64,000 bases of DNA from an uncultured Bacteroidales bacterium (GTDB lineage Bacteria > Bacteroidota > Bacteroidia > Bacteroidales > UBA932): contig CALYTI010000002.1 of assembly GCA_945487035.1 (NCBI GenBank), forward strand, positions 1 to 64,000. Reading direction: 5' to 3'. Position 1 is the stretch's first letter; the number at the start of each line of letters is the position of its first letter. Both the position numbers and the translations under genes were made by a program. This document shows positions 1 to 8,410 of this stretch, in pieces. The notes beneath the pieces were generated by a model that saw only the letters and a list, made by a program, of their open reading frames with translations, searched no databases and was not told the origin of the DNA.

Positions 1-628
1 CCCCGCTTGGCGGCAACACCGGAGCCGGTTTGGGCTCGGGCTCGGGTTCCGGTTCTGGTTCCGGTTCTGGTTCCGGCTCCGGTTCGGGCTCGGGTTCCGG
101 CTCCGGCTCGGGATTGGGTTCCGGCTCTGGTTCCGGTTCTGGTTCTGGTTCCGGCTCCGGCTCCGGTTCCGGTTCTGGTTCCGGCTCTGGTTCCGGTTCC
201 GGTTCGGGCTCCGGTTCGGGTTCCGGTTCCGGATCAGGGTCTGGTTCAGGCTTTGTGCCGAGATAGAAATCGTAGAGTTTGGTTCTGAGCTCGCAGTAGG
301 AGTTGCGGGCCCAGGCGTAGAACAGATAGTTGGTATCTTCTTTAAGACCAATGAGTTCCAGCCTAATTACACTTCCTTCGAGAGTGCAGTGGTATTCGTA
401 GAGTTCCGTGACTCTGCGCCCTACCATAAAGCCCGCATCGGAGATTCCGCCGCTCTTGCTGAGGTGGGCTTCTAGCACCACTTTATAGCCCCCGAGCTGC
501 TCAGTGGTGCTATAGTCCACTTTTATGAATTCAGGGGCGCTCAAATCTTCCGGCTCAATGTTGACTTGCATACACGAGCTTGCGATAATGAGTGCCAATA
601 CCTCTGAAATGAGCGCCCTGAAATTCAT
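1..628 (-). CDS. Lipoprotein with Pro-Glu repeat tract (partial, 3' end off window)
   Basis: This reading frame is open from the ATG at 628 to the left edge, giving at least 209 residues; the C-terminus lies outside. Residues 1-19 form a lipoprotein signal ([19 protein letters not shown], Cys19 as likely lipidated residue). Residues about 25-125 look like one beta-sandwich domain of fibronectin-III/IPT character ('[12 protein letters not shown]'). From about residue 126 the protein becomes a Pro-Glu dipeptide repeat of roughly 36 units with a few Asp, Asn and Lys substitutions, and then changes to [11 protein letters not shown] at the edge. It starts 5 nt after the upstream fimbrillin-like gene and is the last visible gene of that operon. 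The repeat would be an extended, highly acidic spacer holding a distal domain away from the outer membrane. Function is unknown; the reading frame is certain, the domain call is tentative. Confidence 0.8.
   Translation of the reverse strand, partial: MNFRALISEVLALIIASSCMQVNIEPEDLSAPEFIKVDYSTTEQLGGYKVVLEAHLSKSGGISDAGFMVGRRVTELYEYHCTLEGSVIRLELIGLKEDTNYLFYAWARNSYCELRTKLYDFYLGTKPEPDPDPEPEPEPEPEPEPEPEPEPEPEPEPEPEPEPEPEPEPEPNPEPEPEPEPEPEPEPEPEPEPEPEPEPKPAPVLPPSG
26..252 (-). repeat. Hexanucleotide repeat encoding (Pro-Glu)n
   Basis: About 37 degenerate copies of a 6-bp unit (CCGGAA/CCAGAA/CCCGAG on the coding minus strand). Third positions vary freely while the Pro-Glu pattern is kept, so selection appears to act on the peptide. 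Unit gain or loss would change the length of the spacer without shifting the frame. Confidence 0.9.
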
Positions 629-633
629 ATTAC

Positions 634-1500
634 CTAATTCCAATTGTTGATTCCGCCTCCGATGTTGATGATTACCTTGTCAGGGTTGGAGGTGAGGGTG
701 ATACTCAAAGTGTGTCTGACTCCCGATTCGAAGATGAATTTTGTGCTGACCAGATATGACACATTGTTGACCAGGATTTCAACCAACGGTACCTGATTGA
801 GGATTTTCTGCGGTACAATGATTGCCGAATAACGGCCAGGTTCCCACTGGCGGGTGATGATTGTGCCTGTTGTGCCGTACGGATTCTTTTCAATCTCTCC
901 TCTTTCCAAATCGATGGAGGCACTGGTGACGGTATTCATTATCCTAATCTCCGCTGTTGCCGGCAAATCTCCTTCATAATCGTCCCCCTTTACGAGGTTG
1001 ATGTCTAGTCTGGACAGTTTGTGCTTGAAGTTCAGTGCAATATCTCCTTCGCTCTGCTGCACGGAGGCGGCCTTTGCCCACATAAAGTCGCTCAAGGTAA
1101 AGCCTTCCTGTCTCTGGTCGGCTTTCACTTCGAAGATATAGTCGTCCACGGAACTGAGCTGCGCATCAAAAGGGTAGTAGGCGAATATGTCGAATATAGC
1201 CCCGTCCTTCCACCAGATTGGCGGAGTTACAGTCCATCGGCTGCCATCAAAACTGGCCTCGGCATTGTTTGCCCAGTTGCCTGAAATCTGAAGCGGGGAA
1301 GGGCTGCCGTCAGCGTACTCTACGGCATATATTCCGAAGGAGTCGCCTGCTTCGAAGGCGCTGTCAGTTGCTTTGGTCCCGGGAAGGGTCGGAACGAAGT
1401 GCATCAGCGCTTCATCTTCCGGAGACGGATTGCTCTTGGCGCAGCCGGTGAACATACAAACAGCTGCTATGCAATATGTTATGAATATATACTTTTTCAT
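634..1500 (-). CDS. Fimbrillin-like (Mfa_like_1) lipoprotein
   Basis: A 288-residue lipoprotein with signal peptide and lipobox FTGC (Cys20). The body has the fimbrillin-like family hallmarks: '[14 protein letters not shown]' near residue 50, an 'IFAYYPF' strand, 'DFMWAKA', '[10 protein letters not shown]' and a C-terminal 'RYSAIIVPQ'. Members of this family are surface adhesin or pilus-like subunits whose N-terminal lipidated segment is normally processed. It lies 9 nt downstream of the M64-fusion gene and 5 nt upstream of the Pro-Glu lipoprotein, so it is almost surely cotranscribed with both. No chaperone or usher is encoded nearby, so whether it polymerises or acts as a stand-alone lipoprotein cannot be told. 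Confidence 0.85.
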   Translation of the reverse strand: MKKYIFITYCIAAVCMFTGCAKSNPSPEDEALMHFVPTLPGTKATDSAFEAGDSFGIYAVEYADGSPSPLQISGNWANNAEASFDGSRWTVTPPIWWKDGAIFDIFAYYPFDAQLSSVDDYIFEVKADQRQEGFTLSDFMWAKAASVQQSEGDIALNFKHKLSRLDINLVKGDDYEGDLPATAEIRIMNTVTSASIDLERGEIEKNPYGTTGTIITRQWEPGRYSAIIVPQKILNQVPLVEILVNNVSYLVSTKFIFESGVRHTLSITLTSNPDKVIINIGGGINNWN

Positions 1501-1509
1501 AATGTCCTC

Positions 1510-4500
1510 CTATTTGAGATTTGGTCTTTCACCCATAAAGACAGGCTCGTGACTGTTCAAAGTTGCTGTGCGTCCGTAATCTGTATTCTGGGCTTTTGTT
1601 GAAGAGGTACTTACAGCTTCCACTACATCGTTTGCAATGAAGTCTTCCAGACTCCAGCTCTGTCCCGCATACTCCATTATTCTTTTATAGATTTCGTAGC
1701 GGCTTATGGTGCTGTAGTATGGTATGTCATTGTTCATACAGCTGTTCTGTTCGCTGCGGTAAACGCCTCTCGTGTGCATATAGCCTCCTTCGAATATATC
1801 CACGAAGGTGTGGTATTTCTCGTGGAAGATAAAGTCGCGCCAAGGCACATCGCCCATCTTGCCGGAAAGCGATAGGTTCTGGAACCAACCGAGTGACTGG
1901 GCAGTCTGCAGTTCGAAGGCGTGAGGGCAGCAGGAGCAGCCGCAAGCCTGGATGAACTCGTTGTGGTAGATGTATTCATCCCCGAGTTTTCCGAAGCCGT
2001 GGCCACCGGCTTCGTGCTGGATAACTCCGCGGAAATCAAGAGGATAGCCATAGTCGCTCATAGGGCAGTAGGCGATTGCCGTGCCGTCGTTCCACATATA
2101 GGTTACTCCACCGTAGTCCTCGGTGTTTGGTATCATTATCACCAGAGTCCTGTTGATATTGTCGTTGCTGACCGTAGGAGCCTTGCAGGCGTATTGGAGC
2201 ACTTCATAATAGTCGTCATCCCCGTTTCTGGTGACTCCGCCGTTGGTTGCGGTGTTGAAACGGGTCTGGACTATAGTGTTGACTGTGCCTATGCCCGATT
2301 CCGGGGATACCGGCACGGCGGTATATACATTGAAATAATCTTTATAGTATTTGTAAGGCTGTATGCTGAAGAAATTGTCGTAGGTCTCTTCCATTGCCCT
2401 GAGGAGCTTGCCTTCGCTGATGTCCTTGGCATTGAAGCCGTCACCGAGGATGACTATGTTGACTCCGTCTCCTTTGCTTGCAGTCTGAAGGGTAATTACT
2501 TCATCTTCAGCATATTTGTAATCATACTGGCTTACTGACAGTCTGGTCTGGTAATCTTTGCCGTCGAGTTCGAATACCACTTCACCGCTTCTTGTAGTGC
2601 CGTCTTGAGGCTTTTCTGCAAAAGTCAGTTGCAATGAGGTCTTGCCTTTGCCTGATGTCTGGCTGAGTGTAACCCAGTCAGGCTGTGATACGACTGACCA
2701 GTTGTCATCTGCCGTGAGCACAAGCTCGCGTGTGACTGAAGTGTTGATTGCAGTCGCCACCATAGGGCGGATTACCAGATTGCGGTAGGCGGCGATTCGC
2801 TTGAACTCACGCCAACCTGTAGCTGCCTGATACTGGGCTTCATAACCTTCAGGCACCTCAAGGGTGAAATTGTCTTTCGGCACGCCGTTGAAGCATCCGT
2901 CCTGTACATAAGGCGGGATATGTCCTTTGCAGACTATACGGCCAAGGCTGAAGCAGTTCTGGAAAGCGCCTCCGTCTTCGCTCCAGCTCGGCTCGTATTT
3001 TATGTTTTCAAGGCTTTCCGGGAAGATGACTCCTTCAAGCATACGGCACTGGGCGAAGGCTCCGGCACCTATGCTGAGAACTCCCTCCGGGATTTCAAGT
3101 GTGCCAATCAGTCTCCAGTTGTAAGCAAAGGCTCTATCACCGATCTGACGTACAGTTTTAGGAAGGACGAGAGTTCCGGAAAAGTCACAACCAAAGAAAG
3201 ACTCTCTGCTTATTACCTCAAGGTTTTTAGGAAGGTGAAGTTCACCTTTGAGTGCTGTACGGCAAAATGCGCCTTCTCCAATTGAGGTTATTCCATCATG
3301 CAACTTTAGTGTTCCGTTGAAACCGCTTCCATTGAAGGTATTTTCTTCAATAGTGGTGATTTGTTGTGGAATCTCAATGGAGCCTACCATATTGACCATT
3401 CCGCAAAAAGCTGCCTGGCCAAGTTGTTTGACGTTTTCAGGAATCCTGAGCTCTCCGTAAAGCCCACGACATCCCTCAAACGCTCCCCATCCAATCACTT
3501 CAAGTGCATCTGGAAGGATGAGTTCACCAACGAAACCGCAATCGTGGAATGGACCGTCCCAATAAGATGTGTATCCGGCCATTCTTCCAAGCACTTTCAA
3601 GGTAGAAGGAAGTTTCAGACTTCCATTCAGGTTCGTACAACTTCTGAATGCTGCCATTTCAATCTCTTCTACACCTTCTGGAATAATGAGGGAGCCTGTC
3701 AGCATATTGCAGTCCGAGAAAGCATTACTGCAGATTTTCTTGAGTTTGTCAGGGAGTACAAGGCTTGTAAGACTCTTTTTGTTTGTCAATGCTTCTCCTG
3801 GAATCTCATCATCGTGCTCTATCCCGACATAATGCATGTTAGGGCCAAAGTCTCCTCCCTCTCCCTTTACAATCTTGACCTCCTTCAGATTTAGGGCAGA
3901 CAGGCTTGTCATTAGATACCTCATCACACCGAAGTCGCGAGCTGTTATCTTACCGGTGACTTTCAGGTTCCTTACCTTGCTGACTTCCAGTCCTTTTGCC
4001 GCAATGCATGCATCCAGGGTGCCCGGCGTTTCGACATTCACCACGACATATTCCCTTGCGATTCCGTCGTGCGAGCTCCTGTCATTCTCCCAAACCGTGA
4101 TGCTCTCGCCGCTGAGGCTGAACTCATAGCTTCCCGCAGCGCGCTTGTTCACTGTGAGGGTAAAATTGTGCTGCTTGCCCGGGACATAGACCATATCCTG
4201 GTCTTTTACAAGGTCATAGGCATAGCCTCCGACGGTGGCGGTGATGATTTTCTTGCCTGCGCTCACGGTCTGAGGCACCACTACCGCCCTGAAATCCGCG
4301 CCTTCCCTATTCGGAATGATGCCGGTCATCGGTGCTTCACCGACAGGGGAGACTGTGCCGGTAGAAAGGTCGATGGATGCGCTGCGCACGGTGCTCTGGA
4401 TGAGAATGTCCTTCCTGAGGCCTGCCCATTCGCCCTGCTCAAACCCTTCTCCTTCGACAAGGCTCACTCTGATGCCCGCCATTTTGTGGGTGAAGTCCAG

Positions 4501-5010
4501 CCAGATGAGCTTGTCCGCGGCTGTCTTGTTCTCGGTTTTGGCCCATAGGAAGTCGCTCTGCTCATAGCCTGAAAGGTGGGAGCCGCCCGCAGCGGTACTC
4601 TGGTCCTTCTGCACTTCGAAAGCGTATTCCTTGATGGATTCTGGCCTTGCGGCAGGGTAGTAGGCGTAGATGTCGACAGGGGTCTTGTTGTCCTTGAAAT
4701 ATACGTCGTAAGACGGAACCCAGCGGTTGCTCGGCTCGTTGTAGCTGTAGTAGAGGTTGTCCGCGCGGTTACCTTCGAGTTTGAGTTCGCCCGGGGCGCC
4801 ATCTACGTAATCCACTATGTATGTGGCGATTTTGTCGCCATCTGCAAAACCGTCCTGCCCTGCACGGGTCACATATTCCTGATTGATATGGCCGTTAAGG
4901 CTGATCGGAGTAAGTTCCTCGCCGGTGGTGGGGTCAATAGGAGTCAGCTGCTCCTGTGCACAGGAGGCAAGAAGAAGGAGCACTCCTGTCAATGCTATAT
5001 TCTTTCTCAT
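1510..5010 (-). CDS. Multidomain lipoprotein: fimbrillin-like + BspA LRR + BACON + peptidase M64
   Basis: A protein of 1166 residues. Domains in order: lipoprotein signal with LLASC (Cys17); fimbrillin-like domain about 30-295 ('FADGDKIATYIVDY', 'DFLWAKT', 'DFTHKMAGIRVSL', 'RAVVVPQ'); BspA/LRR_5-type leucine-rich repeats about 340-715 with recurring 'I...AF..C..L.G.L.IPE' units; BACON domain about 745-835; IgA-peptidase-M64-like domain about 837-1140. The metal-binding segment is HEAGGHGFGKLGDEY with His999, Glu1000 and His1004. The spacing is therefore HExxxH and not HExxH. M64 enzymes are zinc endopeptidases, some of which cleave IgA; BACON and BspA repeats suggest binding to mucin, host matrix or glycan. 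The substrate is unknown. Second gene of the fimbrillin-like operon, 6 nt from the gene before it. Confidence 0.85.
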   Translation of the reverse strand: MRKNIALTGVLLLLASCAQEQLTPIDPTTGEELTPISLNGHINQEYVTRAGQDGFADGDKIATYIVDYVDGAPGELKLEGNRADNLYYSYNEPSNRWVPSYDVYFKDNKTPVDIYAYYPAARPESIKEYAFEVQKDQSTAAGGSHLSGYEQSDFLWAKTENKTAADKLIWLDFTHKMAGIRVSLVEGEGFEQGEWAGLRKDILIQSTVRSASIDLSTGTVSPVGEAPMTGIIPNREGADFRAVVVPQTVSAGKKIITATVGGYAYDLVKDQDMVYVPGKQHNFTLTVNKRAAGSYEFSLSGESITVWENDRSSHDGIAREYVVVNVETPGTLDACIAAKGLEVSKVRNLKVTGKITARDFGVMRYLMTSLSALNLKEVKIVKGEGGDFGPNMHYVGIEHDDEIPGEALTNKKSLTSLVLPDKLKKICSNAFSDCNMLTGSLIIPEGVEEIEMAAFRSCTNLNGSLKLPSTLKVLGRMAGYTSYWDGPFHDCGFVGELILPDALEVIGWGAFEGCRGLYGELRIPENVKQLGQAAFCGMVNMVGSIEIPQQITTIEENTFNGSGFNGTLKLHDGITSIGEGAFCRTALKGELHLPKNLEVISRESFFGCDFSGTLVLPKTVRQIGDRAFAYNWRLIGTLEIPEGVLSIGAGAFAQCRMLEGVIFPESLENIKYEPSWSEDGGAFQNCFSLGRIVCKGHIPPYVQDGCFNGVPKDNFTLEVPEGYEAQYQAATGWREFKRIAAYRNLVIRPMVATAINTSVTRELVLTADDNWSVVSQPDWVTLSQTSGKGKTSLQLTFAEKPQDGTTRSGEVVFELDGKDYQTRLSVSQYDYKYAEDEVITLQTASKGDGVNIVILGDGFNAKDISEGKLLRAMEETYDNFFSIQPYKYYKDYFNVYTAVPVSPESGIGTVNTIVQTRFNTATNGGVTRNGDDDYYEVLQYACKAPTVSNDNINRTLVIMIPNTEDYGGVTYMWNDGTAIAYCPMSDYGYPLDFRGVIQHEAGGHGFGKLGDEYIYHNEFIQACGCSCCPHAFELQTAQSLGWFQNLSLSGKMGDVPWRDFIFHEKYHTFVDIFEGGYMHTRGVYRSEQNSCMNNDIPYYSTISRYEIYKRIMEYAGQSWSLEDFIANDVVEAVSTSSTKAQNTDYGRTATLNSHEPVFMGERPNLK

Positions 5011-5016
5011 AAGGCC

Positions 5017-5925
5017 TTAGTTCAAAGTTCCACCATAATCGATTTCATCTTCTTCCCAGCCTCCGATATCAACATTGATACCCTCGTTAATCTTGTTGAC
5101 CGTTATTGTGCATTTCTTGCGGGTGTTGCTGGTGAATTCGATTCTTTCGACAACTAGGTTGCGCTCCATGTCATCTACGACAAGACTTACAAGTTGCTTT
5201 CCCTCAATGGTTTGAGGGGCAATCATTGCACGGTAGGTGTCGCCGTCTTTCCAAGGGCTGATGTCGGATGCTGTGCCTTTTCCTTGAAGCTCACCGCTTT
5301 CAAGATTGAGAACGGCATCTGTCATTATGTTGTTGACTGTGACCTTGGTAAGGCTTTGTTCAAGGGTTTCTTCGGTAAAACCTTTGCCGGGAAGAACTCT
5401 GATGAGAAGCTGGCTCATCCTATGGCTCGTGTGAAGGGCGACATACTCTTCCGACGGGCTTGCAAGTTCAGTCTTTCCCCACAGAATCTCACAGCTTTTG
5501 AATGCACCTTTCGTGCTTTGGTCTTTTGCCGTCTCGAAATGCATTTCGGCTGTTTTGTTTACGGACTGAGTGTATGGATAATAACAATAGAAGTCTGCTT
5601 TGGTATATGCATCCTTCCAGAAATGCTGCACTATGGACTTCCATCCTCCATCGTAGGTATAGCATACATTGTCAAGGTGGTTGCCGGTGTCAAGAAGGGC
5701 CCCGGCTGTCCAGGTGCTGCCATCGTCGGATTGAGAGGCGTTTACGACATAGAGACCGATTTTGTCCCCGGTTTCGAAACTCTCATCTACAACTTTGCTG
5801 ATACTTGTGGCGATTTTGATAGGAATCCGTTTGTCTATTACTTCGGGTGTAATAGAGCTCTGTTTGCAAGCGGGCAATAGAGCCGCCATCAAACACAAAC
5901 TTGATAAAATGGTTTTCTTATCCAT
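5017..5925 (-). CDS. Fimbrillin-like (Mfa_like_1) lipoprotein, first gene of operon
   Basis: The chosen start (ATG at 5925) gives 302 residues and a clean lipoprotein signal, MDKKTILSSLCLMAALLPAC with Cys20. An in-frame upstream start would add a non-signal extension and would overlap the promoter. Family motifs are 'FETGDKIGLYVVN', 'ADFYCYYPY', 'CEILWGKTEL', 'SHRMSQLLIRV' and 'YRAMIAPQT'. It resembles the N-terminal domain of the next gene and the third gene, which suggests that the operon grew by duplication of one fimbrillin-like unit. A Bacteroidetes promoter lies just upstream at 5951-5981. Confidence 0.85.
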   Translation of the reverse strand: MDKKTILSSLCLMAALLPACKQSSITPEVIDKRIPIKIATSISKVVDESFETGDKIGLYVVNASQSDDGSTWTAGALLDTGNHLDNVCYTYDGGWKSIVQHFWKDAYTKADFYCYYPYTQSVNKTAEMHFETAKDQSTKGAFKSCEILWGKTELASPSEEYVALHTSHRMSQLLIRVLPGKGFTEETLEQSLTKVTVNNIMTDAVLNLESGELQGKGTASDISPWKDGDTYRAMIAPQTIEGKQLVSLVVDDMERNLVVERIEFTSNTRKKCTITVNKINEGINVDIGGWEEDEIDYGGTLN

Positions 5926-5950
5926 AACTTTTAGTGTTAAATTATGGTGG

Positions 5951-5981
5951 CAAAGGTATTCAACTGAATTTTTGCCATCAA
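5951..5981 (-). promoter_or_regulatory. Bacteroidetes-type promoter of the fimbrillin-like operon
   Basis: On the minus strand the -7 box is TACCTTTG (5951-5958) and the -33 TTG is at 5979-5981, with a 20-nt spacer. This fits the TTG-N19/20-TAnnTTTG consensus. It is the only good promoter upstream of the four tightly spaced lipoprotein genes. Confidence 0.65.
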
Positions 5982-6120
5982 GTCCATAAAAGTTCATTGC
6001 GAGCCCGATGGATTATTGATGTGGTTGGGTATTATTTTCTGTCAAAGATAGTGAGATTCTTTCAAAAGTGTGTCTGAGACAGGCGGTATTTGCTTTCTCG
6101 CCGGATGATTGCCTTTGTCC

Positions 6121-6197
6121 GTGCGCAAAAACGGCCTTCCTGCGCACGGACTGTTATTTTTCCATCGTTGGTGCGCAAAATAGCCCTTCCAGCGCAC
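6121..6197. repeat. 77-bp double-hairpin repeat, copy 1
   Basis: Two hairpin units: GTGCGCA/TGCGCAC stems at 6121-6127 and 6141-6147, and GTGCGCA/AGCGCAC at 6171-6177 and 6191-6197, each around a 13-nt loop, separated by 23 nt. The same 77 bp recurs at 8239-8315 with only two differences. The gap 5926-6227 otherwise holds only the lipoprotein promoter. Confidence 0.9.
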
Positions 6198-6227
6198 CGA
6201 ATAAGGATTGTAGATTCAACGGGAAGT

Positions 6228-7952
6228 TCAGACTTCTTCCATACGGGCGAGTTCCCAGCCGCAGAACTGCATCACGATTTTGTGAAGGGTCGTTCCCTGG
6301 CGCAGGGCCTCGACGCGAGGAGCGGCTGCATAGCCTTTGATCTGCTCCACAGCCTCTGCCCATTGTGCTTCGGCCTTAGCTTCGAAGTCTTTTTTAGGTA
6401 GATACTTCACCTCGATTATGTAGCTGTGCTCGGACTTGTAGTGAGTCAGGTTCGGGAGGAGGAAAAAGTCGCAGTAGCCGTGCTGCAGTTCAAGCTCCGG
6501 AGCGGTGATGTAATAGTCATTCAGATTGAGATATGCCAGGAAGAACCCCTGGATATTCCTCTCGCCCTCAATGCTGTCGCGCACTGATGAAAGCTTGCGG
6601 TAGCAGTCGGCCATGTACTGAAGAGTCTCGCGCCACTGCCCGTCGAAAGCCATCCGCGTGAAGCCGGTCCTTAAAGGGGCGTGGTTCACATTGCAGACGG
6701 AGTCATAGTTCTCAAGCAGATAACTGTAGTATTGCTTGCGGACATTGTTGTTCGGAATCGCCAGAAGAAGTTGGGACCCGTACGATGCCTTGATTGTCAG
6801 CATTCCGTAGTAGAACAGCAGGCTAGGAAAAATCTCCGGGCGTGTCAGATCCATTGCCGAGAATGAGGTGAAAAGGTCGGCAATAATCTCACCCTCTTCG
6901 GTTATCCTGCGAAGGACTCCCATGCGGTCGCCGTCCAGCTTGTCCAGCTGAATCAGTTTCTTGAGCTTGCTGTAGTCCGTCTTCGTGTTCGGGTCAAGCA
7001 TTTGTTTTGGAGAATGGCCATCCATCACATAATTCCGCAGGTAGTACAGCACCATATCGCAGTTGAAGACCGTGTTGCCGTCACCAACGCATTCTGGTGC
7101 AAAACAGTAATTGTCATACCAAGGCCTCATCTCCTCAATCATAGACTCGATGTCACAGTCAGCCGGAAGCATCCCGACACTCTTGTAATAGGTAAACATC
7201 TCGCGGACATCGGCCGTTGAGAATCCCAGCATTTTGTCCAGCTCAGGACGGGTCGAGGCATTCCACCCGATGTTGAAGCCGCTTGTAAGGTCGTCCAAGG
7301 TTACGGGGCTTACTCCTGTCAGGAAGATGCGCTCGAAATTGCCCTTGAACTTCTTGAAGAGGTCACGATAGAAGCCGTCTGCGTGTGTGATTGCATGGTA
7401 CATTTCCTCTCCCTGCTCATTCAGGACGACATTCGTGAAATTGTCGTACTCGTCGATGATGAGGTATAAAGGAATCTGTAATTCCTTGGCCATATTCGTG
7501 ATATGGACAAGTTTGTTGTCTGAATTCGTCCGCTTGAAATACTCATCAATGAAGTAGTCAGGATAGTCTGCGGCATATTTTCTGACAAAATTGTCAAGGC
7601 AGATGGACATATAGACATCAAACTTCTCATACAATTGACTTGCGTCTCCGCCTATCTGTGAGAAATCCAGATAAAGTACCTGATACCTGTTGCGAAGCGG
7701 CGTCGGATGCTGCCCGACCCACAAATGTCCGAACAGCCTGTCGAAATCCCCTGCGGCAGCCTTGTCATAGTAGAGCCGCATCATATTCAGGAACAGGCTC
7801 TTGCCGAACCGGCGCGGACGGATGAAAATCAGAGTATCGGACTGTTTTTCCAACTCCGCAAGGTACATTGACTTGTCAACATAGTACAAGCCACGCTCAA
7901 TCACCGACCTGAAGTCGGACACTCCGTAAGGTATCTGTTTAATTCCTTCCAT
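6228..7952 (-). CDS. AAA-ATPase-like protein with C-terminal PD-(D/E)XK nuclease domain
   Basis: 574 residues, the usual length for the 'AAA-ATPase_like plus DUF1703/PDDEXK_9' family that is multicopy in Bacteroidales. The N-terminus has the family signature 'IPYGVSDFRSVI...YYVDKS'. The Walker A is RPRRFGKS (Gly50-Lys51-Ser52) and the Walker B LIIDEYD at 164-170. The C-terminal nuclease fold has Asp495 and Glu514-Val-Lys516, matching the D...ExK catalytic pattern. The biological role of the family is not established; selfish or defence-related roles have been suggested because copies are numerous and sporadic. Here it sits alone between two copies of a 77-bp repeat, which agrees with insertion or spread as a module, although the repeats are also related to elements elsewhere in the window. 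Confidence 0.85.
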   Translation of the reverse strand: MEGIKQIPYGVSDFRSVIERGLYYVDKSMYLAELEKQSDTLIFIRPRRFGKSLFLNMMRLYYDKAAAGDFDRLFGHLWVGQHPTPLRNRYQVLYLDFSQIGGDASQLYEKFDVYMSICLDNFVRKYAADYPDYFIDEYFKRTNSDNKLVHITNMAKELQIPLYLIIDEYDNFTNVVLNEQGEEMYHAITHADGFYRDLFKKFKGNFERIFLTGVSPVTLDDLTSGFNIGWNASTRPELDKMLGFSTADVREMFTYYKSVGMLPADCDIESMIEEMRPWYDNYCFAPECVGDGNTVFNCDMVLYYLRNYVMDGHSPKQMLDPNTKTDYSKLKKLIQLDKLDGDRMGVLRRITEEGEIIADLFTSFSAMDLTRPEIFPSLLFYYGMLTIKASYGSQLLLAIPNNNVRKQYYSYLLENYDSVCNVNHAPLRTGFTRMAFDGQWRETLQYMADCYRKLSSVRDSIEGERNIQGFFLAYLNLNDYYITAPELELQHGYCDFFLLPNLTHYKSEHSYIIEVKYLPKKDFEAKAEAQWAEAVEQIKGYAAAPRVEALRQGTTLHKIVMQFCGWELARMEEV

Positions 7953-7975
7953 TTTGACTATAGCTCCATTCCCTA

Positions 7976-8008
7976 CAAATTTAGAAGAAAAATTTCATAA
8001 GTCAGCAA
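7976..8008 (-). promoter_or_regulatory. Likely promoter of the AAA-ATPase gene
   Basis: Minus-strand TAAATTTG at 7976-7983, 24 nt ahead of the ATG, with a TTG at 8006-8008. The 22-nt spacer is longer than usual. Confidence 0.45.
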
Positions 8009-8018
8009 TTTATGTGGG

Positions 8019-8046
8019 GTTTCATCGAGGGTGGCCTGAGGCGGGA
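8019..8046. repeat. 28-bp direct repeat, copy 1
   Basis: A stretch beginning GTTTCATC and ending CTGAGGCGGGA recurs at 8327-8354 with 3 differences in 28. The two copies bracket the hairpins at 8057-8142 and the second 77-bp repeat. Confidence 0.8.
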
Positions 8047-8056
8047 TCACAGAGTT

Positions 8057-8099
8057 GACAATCGGTACGGAAAATCGTCTTGCTTCCGTACCGATTGTC
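8057..8099. repeat. Hairpin with perfect 14-bp stem
   Basis: GACAATCGGTACGG (8057-8070) pairs perfectly with CCGTACCGATTGTC (8086-8099) around a 15-nt loop. The loop AAAATCGTCTTGCTT resembles the loops of the 77-bp repeats in A-rich start, central CG and CTT end, although the stem is unrelated. No T-run follows on either strand, so it does not look like a standard terminator. Confidence 0.85.
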
Positions 8100-8113
8100 G
8101 ATATTTCAGCATC

Positions 8114-8142
8114 CGTACGGATTTTCGGCGTCTTTCCGTACG
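8114..8142. repeat. Hairpin with CGTACGG/CCGTACG stem
   Basis: CGTACGG (8114-8120) pairs with CCGTACG (8136-8142) around a 15-nt loop ATTTTCGGCGTCTTT. It lies 14 nt after the 8057-8099 hairpin and has the same loop length, so it looks like a second unit of a tandem pair. Confidence 0.8.
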
Positions 8143-8238
8143 CATTTTTAGATGCTTTATCTATTGTTCCCGGATAACATCGTCTGCGACATAGCGGTCG
8201 CTCATAAGCTATATCCCCGCGCGCTCATCGTGGATTTC

Positions 8239-8315
8239 GTGCGCAAAAACGGCCTTCCTGCGCACGGACTGTTATTTTTCCATCGTTGGTGAGCAAAATA
8301 GCCCTTCCTGCGCAC
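8239..8315. repeat. 77-bp double-hairpin repeat, copy 2
   Basis: Same orientation and 75 of 77 positions identical to 6121-6197. Hairpins lie at 8239-8265 (perfect stem) and 8289-8315 (GTGAGCA/TGCGCAC, one mismatch). Together with the other hairpins it fills the 7953-8410 gap, in which I see no gene. Confidence 0.9.
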
Positions 8316-8326
8316 GGAATGGTAGT

Positions 8327-8354
8327 GTTTCATCAAGTGTGACCTGAGGCGGGA
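8327..8354. repeat. 28-bp direct repeat, copy 2
   Basis: Second copy of the GTTTCATC...CTGAGGCGGGA sequence at 8019-8046, 25 of 28 positions identical. Confidence 0.8.
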
Positions 8355-8410
8355 AACGGTACGTACGCAATTCTGCTGAGGCTTGCTTGCGCGGGGCATT
8401 CCCGAGCCTG

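Noticed and set aside
30..266. Open frame encoding (Gly-Ser)n on the plus strand, and a second Val/Pro/Ala-rich frame
   Set aside because: Both are shadows of the hexamer repeat; the minus-strand frame has a lipoprotein signal, operon position and conserved peptide.
8057..8099. 14-bp hairpin as an intrinsic terminator
   Set aside because: No T-run on either strand and it lies upstream of, not behind, the neighbouring genes.
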